This document shows, in pieces, positions 44,839 through 55,870 of a stretch of 64,000 nt of DNA (position 1 is the stretch's first letter; every line of letters starts with the position of its first letter). The notes beneath the pieces were generated by a model, which did not search any database, had not been told where the DNA came from, and saw nothing but the letters and a program-made list of their open reading frames with translations. Location: assembly GCA_018136815.1 (NCBI GenBank), contig CM030936.1, forward strand, positions 4,674,707 through 4,738,706, written 5' to 3'. Source of the DNA: Isochrysis galbana. Lineage: Eukaryota > Haptophyta > Isochrysidales > Isochrysidaceae. Made by a program: the position numbers and the translations under genes.

Positions 44839-45150
44839 AACCTACTTTTATAAGTGGGGGTCAATGGGCAATGGGGGTCTCGCGCCCCCCTCTCTCCATC
44901 ACGGACACCCCTCAAAGACCCCCTGCATGCTACGCAGAGCCATGGTGGCAACCTGTTCGGTGCCAATGCTCGCCACCCCGCGCGCCTGCGCGGGTGTGGT
45001 TTGGATGGGTTGGATGGGCTCTGAGAGGGCTTTCTGACGAGCCGCCTCGGGCGGCATGGGGCGTCCCAGGTGGGGCGCGGTGGCGAGGGTCGCCTGGGGC
45101 TCGGGAGCGGTCGCGGCACGCTCCATAGTTCAAACTATAACAATAGTTTT
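44839..45150 (+). mobile_element. Chimeric repeat: SINE-like head joined to inverted non-LTR 5' end
   Basis: The first part (GAACCTACTTTTATAAGTGG and GGGGGTCTCGCGCCCCCCTC) matches the head of the SINE-like family. The rest, read on the minus strand, begins with an AACTATTGTTATAGTTTG hairpin leader and ATGGAGCGTGCCGC (ATG 45126), matching the non-LTR ORF1 start seen at 18545 and 50025. The two families are therefore joined tail to tail. Confidence 0.6.
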
Positions 45151-46507
45151 TTCGACTAGCGGTTCATGTATGCGTCTTGGTCTTGAGTTTCGACTTGAGG
45201 TTTTGAGCCCCAAGTGCAACCCCTCGCAGAATCCCTCTCCTCGCTCTCACTCGGCCCAACTGTGAAGTTTGGTCGCCCACACAGCCGACGACAGAATCTC
45301 GCACCACGGCGCGTGGAGGCCCGCCGGCCACGCTGCTGGGCCTCGGCGTCGACGCCGCCCCGCGGCGGATGCTCAGCGGCGAGCGGATTCCTTCCTTCCC
45401 CCTCTTTCCTTGCTCCCTCGTCCCTTTCTCCTTTCTCCCCTCGGCCCCTTCCCCCCCGCCCACGAACTCCCCCCCCCCCCCCCCCCGGTAACGTCGTAAC
45501 GTCCCTCCCCGGGACCCCCCCGCCCCCCCCGCCGCCCTCCCCCCCCCCCCCCCGGCCCCCCCCCCGGCGCCTCTCGGCTGCGAGTGCCGCCGAAACTTGA
45601 GATGTGGCGAGATCGCGGGGCGAGCACGCGAGCTCGGCTGCCGAGGCGCCGCGCCGGGCGGACGTGGCGGGAGAGTCTCGAGGCAAACGAAATGGGGAGG
45701 GGCGCCCACACTTCTCTCAAGAAGGTCTTCAGTTCGGCGGAGAAGCTCCTTCTTTGGAGGGAGGCGCCGGATGGGGTCAGTTTAACAAAGTACGCCGTCC
45801 AGTTTATATCGATTGATGCCGAGCTCGGAGCACTCTTCCACCGTCGCGAGGCCCTCCTTCCAAGCTCTTCCCCCCCCCCCCGCGCCCCCCCCGCCCGCCC
45901 ACTTACGAGAAGATGGATGCCGAGTCGAATGCTCTGGAGCGGGCGGCGGGGGGGGGGGGGGGGGGGGAAGAGCGGCGCCGCGCGGGGGGGAGTGGGCGGG
46001 GAGCTCCGACGGAGATACGGGCGAACTCGGTCCCACGCGCCCGCCAGTCGCAGCTGCAACGTGCGGGCCATTCGGGTGGCAACGCCCATCTCGTCCGTCG
46101 AGATGTGGGGCACCCCCTCTCTCCACTCTGTTGCAATGGCGGTCCGCCGGTGTTCGTCGGCCGAGATCGGCGAGCTCAGCCTAGGCGGCTCCAAACTCCC
46201 CCCCCCCCCCCCTTCCCCCCCCCCCTCCCCCCCTTCCCTTCTCCCCCTCTCTCCCCGCCCCCACTCCCTTCTTCCCCATTCTCCTCGCCCACCCCCCTAC
46301 CCCCAACCCCCCTTTCGTCCCCCTCCCTTCCCCCCCCCCCTCCCCCACGGCCTCGAGCCAACCGCCCTCGTGTCCTCCACCGCTCCTCCCGAACCGACAA
46401 GCCCCTCTCCCTCAACGCTCCCAACAAAGACGCACAGGAACTCTCCCTCGTGCCTCGTTTTTCAACCCGAATCTCCGCCTCCCGACGCACCCCTCGATCG
46501 CCTGCAA
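45151..46507. other. GC-extreme region upstream of the Zn-cluster gene
   Basis: Long C and G homopolymers (about 45470-45560, 45945-45968, 46198-46235, 46330-46345). Overlapping long frames on every strand here are composition artefacts. Part may be 5' UTR or an in-frame N-terminal extension of the Zn-cluster gene. Confidence 0.5.
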
Positions 46508-47350
46508 ATGCCTCAACATCCAATGGCCTTCAGCTACGCTCCCAATCCGTACGTGGTCCACCGGCCACCTCTCGCTCTCCAGCCCTCCGGCGCTTACAAA
46601 CGGACGCTCGGATACTCGATGGGGGATGGACTCATGCCCGCCGTCGTTGGTCAACAGCAGCCCAGCCTGAACGAGCAGGTCGAGGCCGCCCTCCGCTACC
46701 CTGTACGCCCGCATGGCCCGCGAGGTTTGGAGCAAGTCCTCTTCATGCCTGGGGTGGACCCAAACTTCTACTTCAGCGGCGAGCGGAGGAGGTGCCGCAA
46801 CGCATGCAAGGCGTGCTGGGAACGAAAGTCGCGCTGCACCATGCTCAAGAACGGCTCGTGTCTCAACTGCGTCGAGCGCAACCAGGAGTGCATCCCGCGG
46901 ACCCACCTACGGAAGCGCGCCAACCATGGCGGCGAGGTTGCTGCGCCAACGTCCTCTCCCGAGCTCTCTGACTCGGAACTCCCAAAGGCCAAAGAGTTCA
47001 AGATCATTGCCGACACATCCCCTCCTACGCCGGCTACGCCGTTGCCGACAAACGTCTTTATGTGTGCACCCAGTCCGATGGCTGCTGCTTCCAAGGGCGA
47101 CCTGGGTCTACCCCAAGCACCTCTTTGCGGATCTCCACCCTTTTACCTCGGTTCTCGCCCCGGCATGGTCATGCCGTCGTCTCATCTGATGCAAGTCCAC
47201 AGCGGCACGCAAGCCATGTTGGTACCCACTTCCGTCATGCCACAAGCCGTAGCGCGACCACCTCTGCCGAGTCCCAGCCTCGTCACTGCTGCCGGAGTGC
47301 CCGCGGCGGTGGGAGGCTGGCAGTGGCAACCGTATGCTTATGCTGCCTGA
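46508..47350 (+). CDS. Zn(II)2Cys6 zinc-cluster protein (GAL4-type)
   Basis: Taking the Met at 46508, 280 aa; the same frame extends upstream into homopolymer-rich DNA, so the true start is uncertain. Residues 100-128 have six cysteines spaced C-x2-C-x6-C-x7-C-x2-C-x6-C (CKACWERKSRC, then CLNCVERNQEC) within basic sequence (GERRRCRN; RTHLRKRANHGG). This is the binuclear zinc cluster DNA-binding domain of GAL4-type regulators, including the Lys/Arg after the second Cys. The rest is Pro/Ser/Met-rich and probably disordered or activating. No fungal-specific transcription-factor middle domain is present. Zn2Cys6 proteins are mainly fungal, but are known from some stramenopile algae (for example Nannochloropsis ZnCys). 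Probable nuclear regulator. Confidence 0.8.
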   Translation: MPQHPMAFSYAPNPYVVHRPPLALQPSGAYKRTLGYSMGDGLMPAVVGQQQPSLNEQVEAALRYPVRPHGPRGLEQVLFMPGVDPNFYFSGERRRCRNACKACWERKSRCTMLKNGSCLNCVERNQECIPRTHLRKRANHGGEVAAPTSSPELSDSELPKAKEFKIIADTSPPTPATPLPTNVFMCAPSPMAAASKGDLGLPQAPLCGSPPFYLGSRPGMVMPSSHLMQVHSGTQAMLVPTSVMPQAVARPPLPSPSLVTAAGVPAAVGGWQWQPYAYAA

Positions 47351-48189
47351 ATACTCGACTGACACATCCCTGGCATGGCTTCCTTCAAGACGCAGCTCTG
47401 CTCTCCGACCGGGATATTTCCCCTTCCCGAACGGGGTACTTTCCTTTCTTCTCGTTCAGCTGTGTCATGGAAACCGAATGCAAGCCTTTCACAAGAGCGT
47501 TTTTCACACCGCTCTTGCATACGTCCACTGGCGGCAGATGCTGCCAACCTCGTGTGGTGATGACATCGCCGACAGTGATCACAAACATTGGCAAGATGAA
47601 CTCCAGTCCGATGCATGCTTCCCCGATACGGTCTCCTATTCCTTCGGGCTCCCATCCATTTTCCTGCTGGGAGCCGAGTTCATCCGGCACTTTCTGGTTC
47701 TATCCCACGACGTCCGTGACTGTGAGGAGGACACCCAAGCGCGAGCCGTCACGGCTTGGCAATCCCAACGCTTCCTTGCGTCGAAGTTTTCGTTTCGCAA
47801 TGAATTCTCCACAAGCAAAAGATTTACTCGAATTGTCGCAGTTGCAATCTAGCTGTAGTCCATAGATGATTTGGCCTTGGCTGGCGGATTTAACTAGGTG
47901 AGATTTGTGTAACGTGCGTCGTGCTGACATGACGCTCCTTTGCGCCATCGAGCGCAAGAGGTCATCATTCTCAGGGAGTGGTGTCCTGCCGTTAGCAGGC
48001 GAGTTGTCTTATCTATTGGTGTGCCGGCAGCAAGTTCGTCTCGGCGAGCGATGGACGAATGCATGAAGGCAAGAGATGTGCTTCTTTGGTATTAAGAAAA
48101 AAACATCTGAAGAATCTGCGCTACACACCTACTGTTTATACTGTTTACCGGATTTCCCTTCCCTATCTACACCGCCCTTAACATCCCTT
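47351..48189. other. 3' flank of the Zn-cluster gene
   Basis: Open frames on both strands without domains; no gene claimed. Confidence 0.4.
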
Positions 48190-50022
48190 CCCCCCCCATC
48201 TCTTTCCCTTCCCCCCTTCGTTCCTTTTTCCTCGGTTTCCGGGGTCCGGCCCTGGTACACTACCTAGGGCCTGGTTCGGAGTGTGGGGGCCGGGCAGGCC
48301 TTTTGAAGTGTCTCTCTTGGGGCACATGCCTACTTAGGCTCTCGGTGGGCGCGTGAGTTGTCTAGGTCTAGGTCTCGCGTCGTCTTAAGGGGTTTCCTTT
48401 GGCCTTTGGTCATTTTTTCCCGGTTTTATTCACCCTGGCTTCGCTGTTCCCTGTTTTCCTCGACGGCGTGTGCTATCCTTAGCTTGGTCGCTAGCTCCAC
48501 TAGCTCCACGCTTGGTTTGAGCCCACCCTCGTCGTTCATGTTATAGACAGGTCTCAGGTCGTTTATGTCTATCCTCTTCTTGGGTTCAACCTACTTTTAT
48601 AAGTGGGGGTCAATGGGGGCCTCGCGCCCCCCTCTCTCCATTGCGGACACCCCCCGGGGTGGGCCCGTACATTCAACCCCAGCCCCTGCCCTCTGGCAGG
48701 GGCAGGGCACTCATCAATACAGCCCAGACCCCTAGTGGGCGCGGGCCGCGAGCCGCACTCCCAGGCCCGCATGGGCCTGCTCTCGTACTGACTTCCCCCC
48801 CCCATCCCTGGTCGCCAGGCAGACAGGGGCCTCAGGGCGGCACCCAAGGCCAGCGAGGCGAGCGAGGGAGAGGCAGGGGGGGCCAGGGGCTGAGCCCCAG
48901 CCTCCACTGCCCCCTGAGCTGCCCTTGCTGGCCCTCTGGGCGCCCCTGAAGGACCTCTGAGAGCAGGCCATGGCGCGCCGCATGGCGACGCGCCGCAGGG
49001 ACCGGGGCGGAAGAGAATGGAACGAGGGAGAGGGGGGGATTTGCACCCCCCCCGATGGAGTGTGGTGAGAAACGAGCCCCGTTTGCGTTAGCAAACGGGC
49101 GAAGGGGGGCGGCTGGCGACAGGAGAGGCGAGAAGAAGGGAGTGGCTCAAGACGTCCCTGTGGCAGGTATCGGGGGGCGCAGACATTTATTTCTTCGAGG
49201 ACCGCTCGCGGCGCGAGCTGTAAGGGCCGTTCTCCTTTTTTGACGAGAGGTTCCTCCCCCCCCCCCCGGTGCTTTTTCCCGGAGAGTCGGCCGGCGTCGA
49301 CCGGACCGCCTCAATGGGTTTTCGCTCATTTTAACTTGTGGGAAGTTAGAATGGGAGCCGGGGGCCTGCGAGGGGGGAGATGTGGAAGGGTGCATAGGAG
49401 TATGTATCTGTGACAACAGCACGCGCCAAGGTGTACGGGCAGGTGCGCTGAGGGCTGTCGTGTTAGTACCGGGCTAGTGAGAGTAGTGGTACTAATGCTC
49501 AGATAGATTATTATTATATCCTCTTCTTGGGTTGTCTTCCCATTCCCGCTTGGGCAGTTCTTGCCGAGTCGGTTTCGTGTGCGGAGAGTAGCGCTTTGCT
49601 TAGTGTGGTGTATCTTTCTATTATTCGTATCAGTACTGATTCTTCCGAGAAGTCTATACCGTCATAGTGGATTCTATAGAAGTTTGTGATGATGTATGAT
49701 GTATCTCCATGCTAGTAGATATGATGCGTATATCGCCTTCCTTCGGGGCGTCTCCTCTTGGGAAGATGAACAGCCGTCTAGCGGCGTCTTCCCGTCTAGC
49801 GTGTATTCGTCCGCTATAGCGGGTATTCGAGTCTCTTGTTTGATTTGTATCCTTCTCCCCATTGTGCCGGCGGGGAGGCGTCTAGGTTCAAGGGGGCATC
49901 GGGTGATCTTTTTCTGACCACAGGTGTGCCTAAGTATGAAAGTTCCGCCTCGTACCATACGCCCTTGATTTTCGCGTAGTATTCTCCGTCTCGCGTTATG
50001 CAACTAAGTTTATACTTGGTTG
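48190..50022 (-). mobile_element. Non-LTR retrotransposon 3' part, interrupted by a SINE-like insertion
   Basis: On the minus strand, 50018-49820 encodes KIKGVWYEAELSYLGTPVV, the YLG segment after the polymerase. 49760-49690 covers the LLAWRYII region. The C-terminal RIDINDLRPVYNMNDEGG ... ELATKLRIAHAVEENRE lies at about 48595-48460, just past the SINE-like insertion. The 3' UTR near 48350-48225 matches that of the copy at 18521-19866 (GGTCCGGCC, AGGCCTGGTT, CAGGCCTTTT). The order is that of an element read right to left. Stops and shifts break it. Confidence 0.75.
48587..49516 (+). mobile_element. SINE-like retroposon, full copy B with 17-bp target duplication
   Basis: Flanked by the exact 17-bp repeat TATCCTCTTCTTGGGTT (48570-48586 and 49517-49533), which is coding sequence of the host non-LTR element. 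Starts CAACCTACTTTTATAAGTGG, ends CTAATGCTCAGATAGATTAT plus TATTA. It is nearly identical to the inverse copy at 39050-39974, so the two integrated recently or have been converted. Open frames inside (on either strand) match between copies but show no domain. Confidence 0.88.
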
Positions 50023-50024
50023 CG

Positions 50025-50648
50025 ATGGAGCGCGCCGCCGCGGCTCCCCTCTCATTCGGCCCCCCCACCGAGGGCGGCCCCCATGCCCCCACGGATCAGT
50101 CGCTGGCGAAGCGGCCGCGTCCACCATCGGAGGCCGAGCAGGTGCGTGCGACCCCGGTCGCACCACACGGCCCGTGGCCCCGGCCACACCACCCACAGCA
50201 GCCATGCTGGCCCCCATCTTGGGGGACAGCAGGCTGCAGGACACACAGCAAGAGCACCAGACAGGCAGGGCCTGCGCTCCATTGGGCATGCCTTATGGCA
50301 GAGGCGCTAAACATTCAGCTAGCGAAACAAGGACCGGACGCGAAACTAACGTTGGACATAGCCCAGACACAAAAAGAGCTTGCGGAAGCCCGCAGCAAAG
50401 TCCCACTGAAGGATCTCCCGCTACACCGCCAGCTCCGGCGGGAGGACCTACATTCGAAAGAATTCTTCGCGCAACTTGAGACGCGAAGATGGAAATCCAA
50501 CGTCACCGAGCTATTCCGAGCAGACGCGCAGACATGCGACAGAGGGGGCCGACACAACGAGGGCAGATCTCGTTGGGGAGCTATGACCGAAAGACGAGAG
50601 AAGACAAAAGACGGTCATGGAACATTTGATGACATCGAGAGAAAGTAA
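50025..50648 (+). mobile_element. Non-LTR ORF1-like 5' segment, opposite orientation
   Basis: The frame starts ATGGAGCGCGCCGCCGCGG (50025), like the starts at 18545 and 45126. It is Pro/His/Gln-rich, then charged and helical (LAEARSKVPLKDLPLHRQL ... RRWKSNVTELFRAD), consistent with a LINE ORF1-like nucleic-acid-binding protein. It begins within a few bases of the point where the minus-strand reverse-transcriptase segment stops. Confidence 0.55.
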
Positions 50649-50689
50649 GAGAAGAGGCGGAACACCAATCGACGAGACCTTAAGGCTTA

Positions 50690-50960
50690 ATTAAAATAAC
50701 CCACAACTTATAAGTAATAGCCTGTCATCGTATGGAATACGACAAGCAGGCGACAAGGTAGGTGACAAAGTAGGCGGATAGCCAGAGGTAGAGGGTGGAG
50801 GGGCGAAACATTCCCGCCCAACTCTGCACAGCCTACAACTACAAAGCAGAAGGGGCATAGAACATAGAAATACAGAAATAGAAATAGAGAAACGTAGACG
50901 TAGACGGCCTCTAGAACAAAAAGGTCGATCGCGGAGGCGACAATCTCCCGTCAACTCCAC
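50690..50960 (-). repeat. Dispersed repeat matching 27400-27700 in inverse
   Basis: AACAAAAAGGTCGATCGCGG near 50920-50940 and CAAGCAGGCGAC near 50750 are the complements of motifs in the 27325-27720 repeat, in the same relative order. Probably retroelement untranslated sequence. Confidence 0.55.
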
Positions 50961-51354
50961 AAAATCTCTGCCGAGTTGTCCTTTTGCGTGGCGGTTTGAA
51001 ACTCTACCCATGCAAAATCCCTCTAATACTGTCTACTCTACTGTTATACTGTTATGGCCACGGTTGTTCCATGACGGCAAGTCAACTATTTTAAGACCAC
51101 AGGATGGTGGTGGAGGAGCACACTGCGTCCCCTTTTTGTTTTAAACACTTAGTACGGAGACGGGGCGCGGGAGAAGAGAGAGGGGATCCGATCGCCCCAA
51201 CGTCGAAACCGCTCAGCGGAGGCTTGAAGAGAGGAGAAAGAAGCCTTCGTGAGTGAGAAGAGACACGACGGTTACGATCCTCCCGCCGCTTCTTCTTCTT
51301 CTTCTTCTTCTTATTCTGACAATATCTCTGCCCGTCCCTCCGAATCTCCGCTAC

Positions 51355-51357
<3 letters not shown>

Positions 51358-51441
<84 letters not shown>

Positions 51442-51461
51442 TCTTCTTCTTCTTCTTCTTC

Positions 51462-51492
<31 letters not shown>

Positions 51493-51570
51493 CTCTGTCT
51501 TTTTCCCTTTTTCTCCCTTCTCTCCCTCTCTCTCCCTCTCCCTCTCCCTCTCTTCTCTCTCTCTCTCTCT
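51358..51570. repeat. Compound microsatellite (CT)n(CTT)n(ATT)n(CT)n
   Basis: Pure (CT)n at 51358-51440, then (CTT) and (ATT) trinucleotide blocks to 51492, then CT-rich sequence ending about 20 bp before the start codon of the EF-hand/OmpA gene. Confidence 0.95.
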
Positions 51571-51589
51571 CCGCCCCGCCCGCCCCCCG

Positions 51590-54500
51590 ATGCCTCCCTC
51601 TCAGTCCGCAGGTATCTCCAAGCCAGACAAAAGGATGGCAGAGGAGGCAGAGCGGCAAGCGGCTGCCGCCGCGAGGTCTACCGTCCCTCCCGCCGAGCCA
51701 GCGCGCCCGTCCGACGCCGATTCCTCCAGCAGCAAGGCCTCCTCCTTGCCCAAGAAGCTCTCCCCACAGCCACCAAGCTATGGAACCTTTGCCAACCCTT
51801 TCGATAGGATGTACGAGGACGGTGGGGCCTACGACCCGTTCCTCGCCTCGTTAGGGGCCGGCCTGCCTCCAGGGGCGAATCCCTTCTTAGACCCATTTAC
51901 TGGCACAAGCAGCGGCTATGCATTCCTTCCCCCCGGCGGTTCGGCCAATCCGTTTGGCCTTCAGGCGGCCCAATTCGGCTTTGACCCGTTCGATCCCTTT
52001 GCCGTCGATCCCTACGGCCCGCACGGCGATCCCTTCGCTGCGATCGCGGCGCACTACGGCCTGCCCCCACCGCCGCCGCCTCCACAGCAGCCGAAGAAGC
52101 CTACCTCGGCGTATGTTCCAGATCCGATCCCGCCCTTCGGCGCAAAGGTCAACCCCTCGGGAGCTGCACCGCCTCCCGGCGGCTTTTCTTTCAGTGCCGG
52201 CCCACCTCCACCACTCCCGCCACCAGAGACCGTTCCACCCGTGAGCAGCCGAGACGGTGCGGGCAAGGTAAGGGCAGAGGCGGCGCCCGCAGCCAGCAGA
52301 GACACGAACGTTCCTTCCATCTCATCTTCAGTGGCGCCACGCCAGCCGCCGCACCCACAGACGGCGCCCGCGCTCCCTACCCCGAGTAACGATCCGCAGC
52401 AAAGGGCGGCAGCAGCTGCACAGGCTCGCGCCAGTAGCGCCGCCAGTCGGACTGCTGCCGCAGAAAGGGCTCCTGAAGCCGCTGCTGCCCCAGTACCGGC
52501 TGCTTGCGCTAGTGCGAACGCGCTCAGGAATGTTGGACCGCCTGTGGCGAGTGGCCCAGCCGCCGCTCCATCTGGAGCCTCGGCGGCAGGGGTCACACGG
52601 GAGACCAAAAAGGCAGGCCCAGCGCTTCCGTTCGACGTCACCAGCGTCAGAGAGAAGAATCTATCAGCGAGCATGGACATGGCTGTCGGCGCGCCCATAC
52701 CGCCCGAAGTGCGCCGAGCCTTTGCAGCGGTTGACACGGACCGAAGTGGCTTTGTGGACGTCAAGGAGCTCCGCCGTCTTCTACCACTCATCGAACAGCA
52801 CTTGGGCACAGGTGGAGCCCGGCGCACCGCGCTCTTCATATGGGTAGCATCCTGATTCCCCGCGCCTTCAACCATCGGCGGCCTGGCCTTGCTTACTCGT
52901 CTCTGCCCCTCCACGTGCCAGGCCTTTCTCGGATCGACACCGAGGCGCTTCTCCAAAAGTATGACGCCAATTCCGACCATGTTCTTGATGTGACCGAGTT
53001 TTCGCGCCTCGTGGCAGACCTTCGCGCCTTGGCCAATGCTCGGGCCAACGCCCCATCCTTCCCCGCTCGGCTTACCCCAGACAAGTTCCCACGCCCTGGC
53101 GCGTTGCCCGCCCCGCCATCGCAACGCGATGTGCAAATCAACGTGGCGGCATCGGCGGCGGCCGCGGCAAAGGCGGCTGCTGCGGCCGCTGCAAGTGCTG
53201 CGACAACCGCAGCCCTCATCTCGGAGTGTAAGGCTGGCACCGACAAGACGCACAAGGCGATGGCTGACAGAGCGACGGCCGCTTTGGCGGGACTGAAGAA
53301 AGCCGCCGATGCGGTGCGTGCAGCCGATCGCTTCTCCACGCTCGCCGATGTGCATCCTGAAGGTGGAGATCAGCCTTCTCTCGTGCAAAGCCTTGAGGCG
53401 ATGCAAGCGGCTGTGAAGAGTGTCACGGCGCCAGCCATTGCGGCTGCAGAAGAGGCAGCTGGTTCAGCGGCCGCTCTTTTTGAAACCCTCGGCGCCGGAG
53501 GGGATGGGCGCGTTCAGGTCTCCCGCCTGCATGGAGCTCTCGAGTCGCTTGCCGCTGTGGCGGACGTGGGCGACTTACTCCAAGCGCTCAGTCGGTTTGA
53601 CCGCTCAGACGAGCTTACGCTACACCAGTATGCCGACCTGGCGAGGGAGATCAAGGTCGCGAGAGAGATACGGGCGCGTGCATCCAGCGTTGCGTGTGGA
53701 GGTATGGGCCAAACTGGCACTTCGTCAAGTAGCACCAGGAACGCACAACATGACCAGGGCACGGGTGACCTGGGCTATCGCAAAGGGGCAAGCAGCCACT
53801 GCGGCCGTGGAGGGGGCGAAGCGGGGGTGGGGCGTGTCGAGCCCGCCCGCAGGTCGGTGCGCGTCGCGCCTGGTGGGTCGGCAGAGTGGCACTCCACTTC
53901 TGGCGGTGCGAGCGGCGTTTCGCTGCCCGTCTCGGAGGAGGCCATGTGGGAGGACCTGAGAACCACCAAACGGCTGCTTCGGCAGATGGCTCGGGAGCCC
54001 GGCGGCCCCCTCGAACGCGCAGGAGCATTCCATACATCGGGAGGGGATGCTGTCTCTTGCTCGCACGCACTACAGGCAGCTGCTCGGCTGGAGGAGCTGC
54101 ACCCCGACGGCGCCTTCGCCGAGTTCGGAATGGAGTCATGGTGCCTCGAAGATTCCAAGAAGAATCGACCCCTGCTCGCCGACATCGCCTCGCTCTTGTT
54201 TGAGTGGCCTCACGCGGCCGTCCGCATCCATGCTACTCAGCCTTCTTCGTCTGCTTCCAACGCGTCGCTCGCCAAATCGTTTCGGCTCTGGTTTCCCAGA
54301 GAGCATTTGGACACCCAAACAACGGTCGCACAAGGGCGAACCGTGTCATGCCGTCGTGTGCTTCTAAACTCGGGGATAGAACCAGAGAGGATCAGGTGAG
54401 CGCTTCGCCCAGCACAATGGAACGCTTAGTCTCTGGGTGTGGCGGTTGGGCGCCGCCAAGCTGATGGCGCGATATGAAATATGCGAGTCACTCATTGGCT

Positions 54501-55870
54501 CACTTCCCCACCACGATCCCCCTTTCTTTGTTGGACTCAGAGCTTCTGCCACGGTTGCCTCGCACTCACTCCAGCCAAGCGCTTCTAGCCGCGTCCATTT
54601 TATGTTCGAGCCTCTGCGTCGAGATGAGGACGACGTGACCTCCACCTTACGCTCCAGCACAGCGCATGCCACGGCCGACGTCACGGGGCGCGGCGGAGGC
54701 GTCGCCATGCTCACGCACACCACACCCCCGCCTCGTCATTCACACTCCACGACTTATACATTGGGTCCGCACTCGCCATTAGCTAGCGTGAGTGACCAAT
54801 CCACCGGAGCTTCGATGAGTGAGTCAACTGGTGGTCCAGCGTCGGCCTTGCGCACGTTTCGCGCTGTCGCACACGACCCCGTTGACAAGGCTTCTCGAGC
54901 TGTTGCTGGGGCCTACGTGAGCTCGGAATCCGCGCGCGCAATCAGTGCTCCCTTCGTCGATGGCGGCAGCGCTCATCGCTTCGCAGGGCAACAGCTGAGC
55001 TCCGGCCACGGGGCCACCCGACACTCTCCATTCGGTTCCTCGTTTAGCTCAGCGCACAGTGCCTCTTCCGGTCGAGTGCATGCGGGCAGCATCGCAGCCG
55101 GACGAGCGCAAGCGCAGCGGCCGCAGGCAGCCGCTTTAGCTGCTGCCACCTCATCGACGGGATCAGCCATGGGAGGATGGAGCAATGGCCTCGTCGATTC
55201 ATCGGCGAAGCGGCTTTCAGCGGCGCGCTCCTACTCGCTCAGGCCAACAGAGCGCTCATCGCTCCACTGGACTCACGGTTCAGCTCCCGGGATGTCCGGT
55301 TGCAGACAGCTAGCTACCAGCGCATGTGCTCACGGGCACGCTACACTACCAATAGGTGTCGAGACGTTTGTGGCTGCACCAAATGGGCATTCTCAGATTC
55401 CACCCCCAGGTTGGGCTGGCGATCAGAGTGCGCCGGACACTGCGGCTGACGTGCGGCAATTGCGCGCAGAGATGGCGCAGCTTCGCGCCGAGGTGGGGCG
55501 CGCCGCGGGTACTCGTCCTCGTGAGTCGGTCTACGACATCGAGGTCACGACAATGTCAGGATCAGAGGGGTTGAGGCCTGGGACGATGCAAGGCGTGCGT
55601 TACGACGGCGCGCGGCATGCGACGGCTGCGGTTGGGCGTCCATCCACAGCTGCCTCAGCCAGCCGGACGCGTGGAGGGCCTGGGAGAATGACGCAGGCTT
55701 CGGGGGGTCCATCGCATCAGGGGCTGCAAGCGAAACATCGGCATACTGGTGTGCCCATCGGTGCTACCACGGGCAACGGCGGGCGACGCGTGGTCTACCG
55801 CTCGGCTGTCGAACGAGAGGGCGACATTGAAACCGTGATGATGTTGCCCTCAGAGGATGATCGCTATTAA
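51590..55870 (+). CDS. EF-hand protein with NPF/DPF motifs and OmpA-like domain, three exons
   Basis: Exons 51590-52811, 52922-54395 and 54541-55870 join in phase (introns 110 and 145 bp, GT-AG) to 1341 aa. The N-terminal 160 residues repeat NPF and DPF tripeptides (NPFDRMY, NPFLDPF, NPFGLQ, FDPFDPFAVDPY), as in endocytic adaptors. A Pro/Ala-rich linker follows. Two canonical EF-hand loops (DTDRSGFVDVKE near 382-393; DANSDHVLDVTE near 417-428) are brought together by the first intron join. An Ala-rich helical region follows. The part about 820-920 (LLADIASLLFEWPHAAVRIHA, then TVSCRRVLLNSGIEPERI, joined by intron 2 to RASATVASHSLQPSASSRVHFMFEPL) has the layout of a C-terminal OmpA-like domain. 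A short coiled coil (LRAEMAQLRAEVGRA) lies near the end. Domain joins across both introns support one gene. Function unknown; calcium-regulated scaffold is a guess. Confidence 0.75.

Noticed and set aside
45584-46507. 308-residue extension of the Zn-cluster protein
   Set aside because: It runs through long G/C homopolymers open in several frames at once, so it carries no coding signal; kept only as a possibility.
47334-47865. Open frames downstream of the Zn-cluster gene
   Set aside because: Three overlapping frames on two strands, none with domains; treated as 3' flank.
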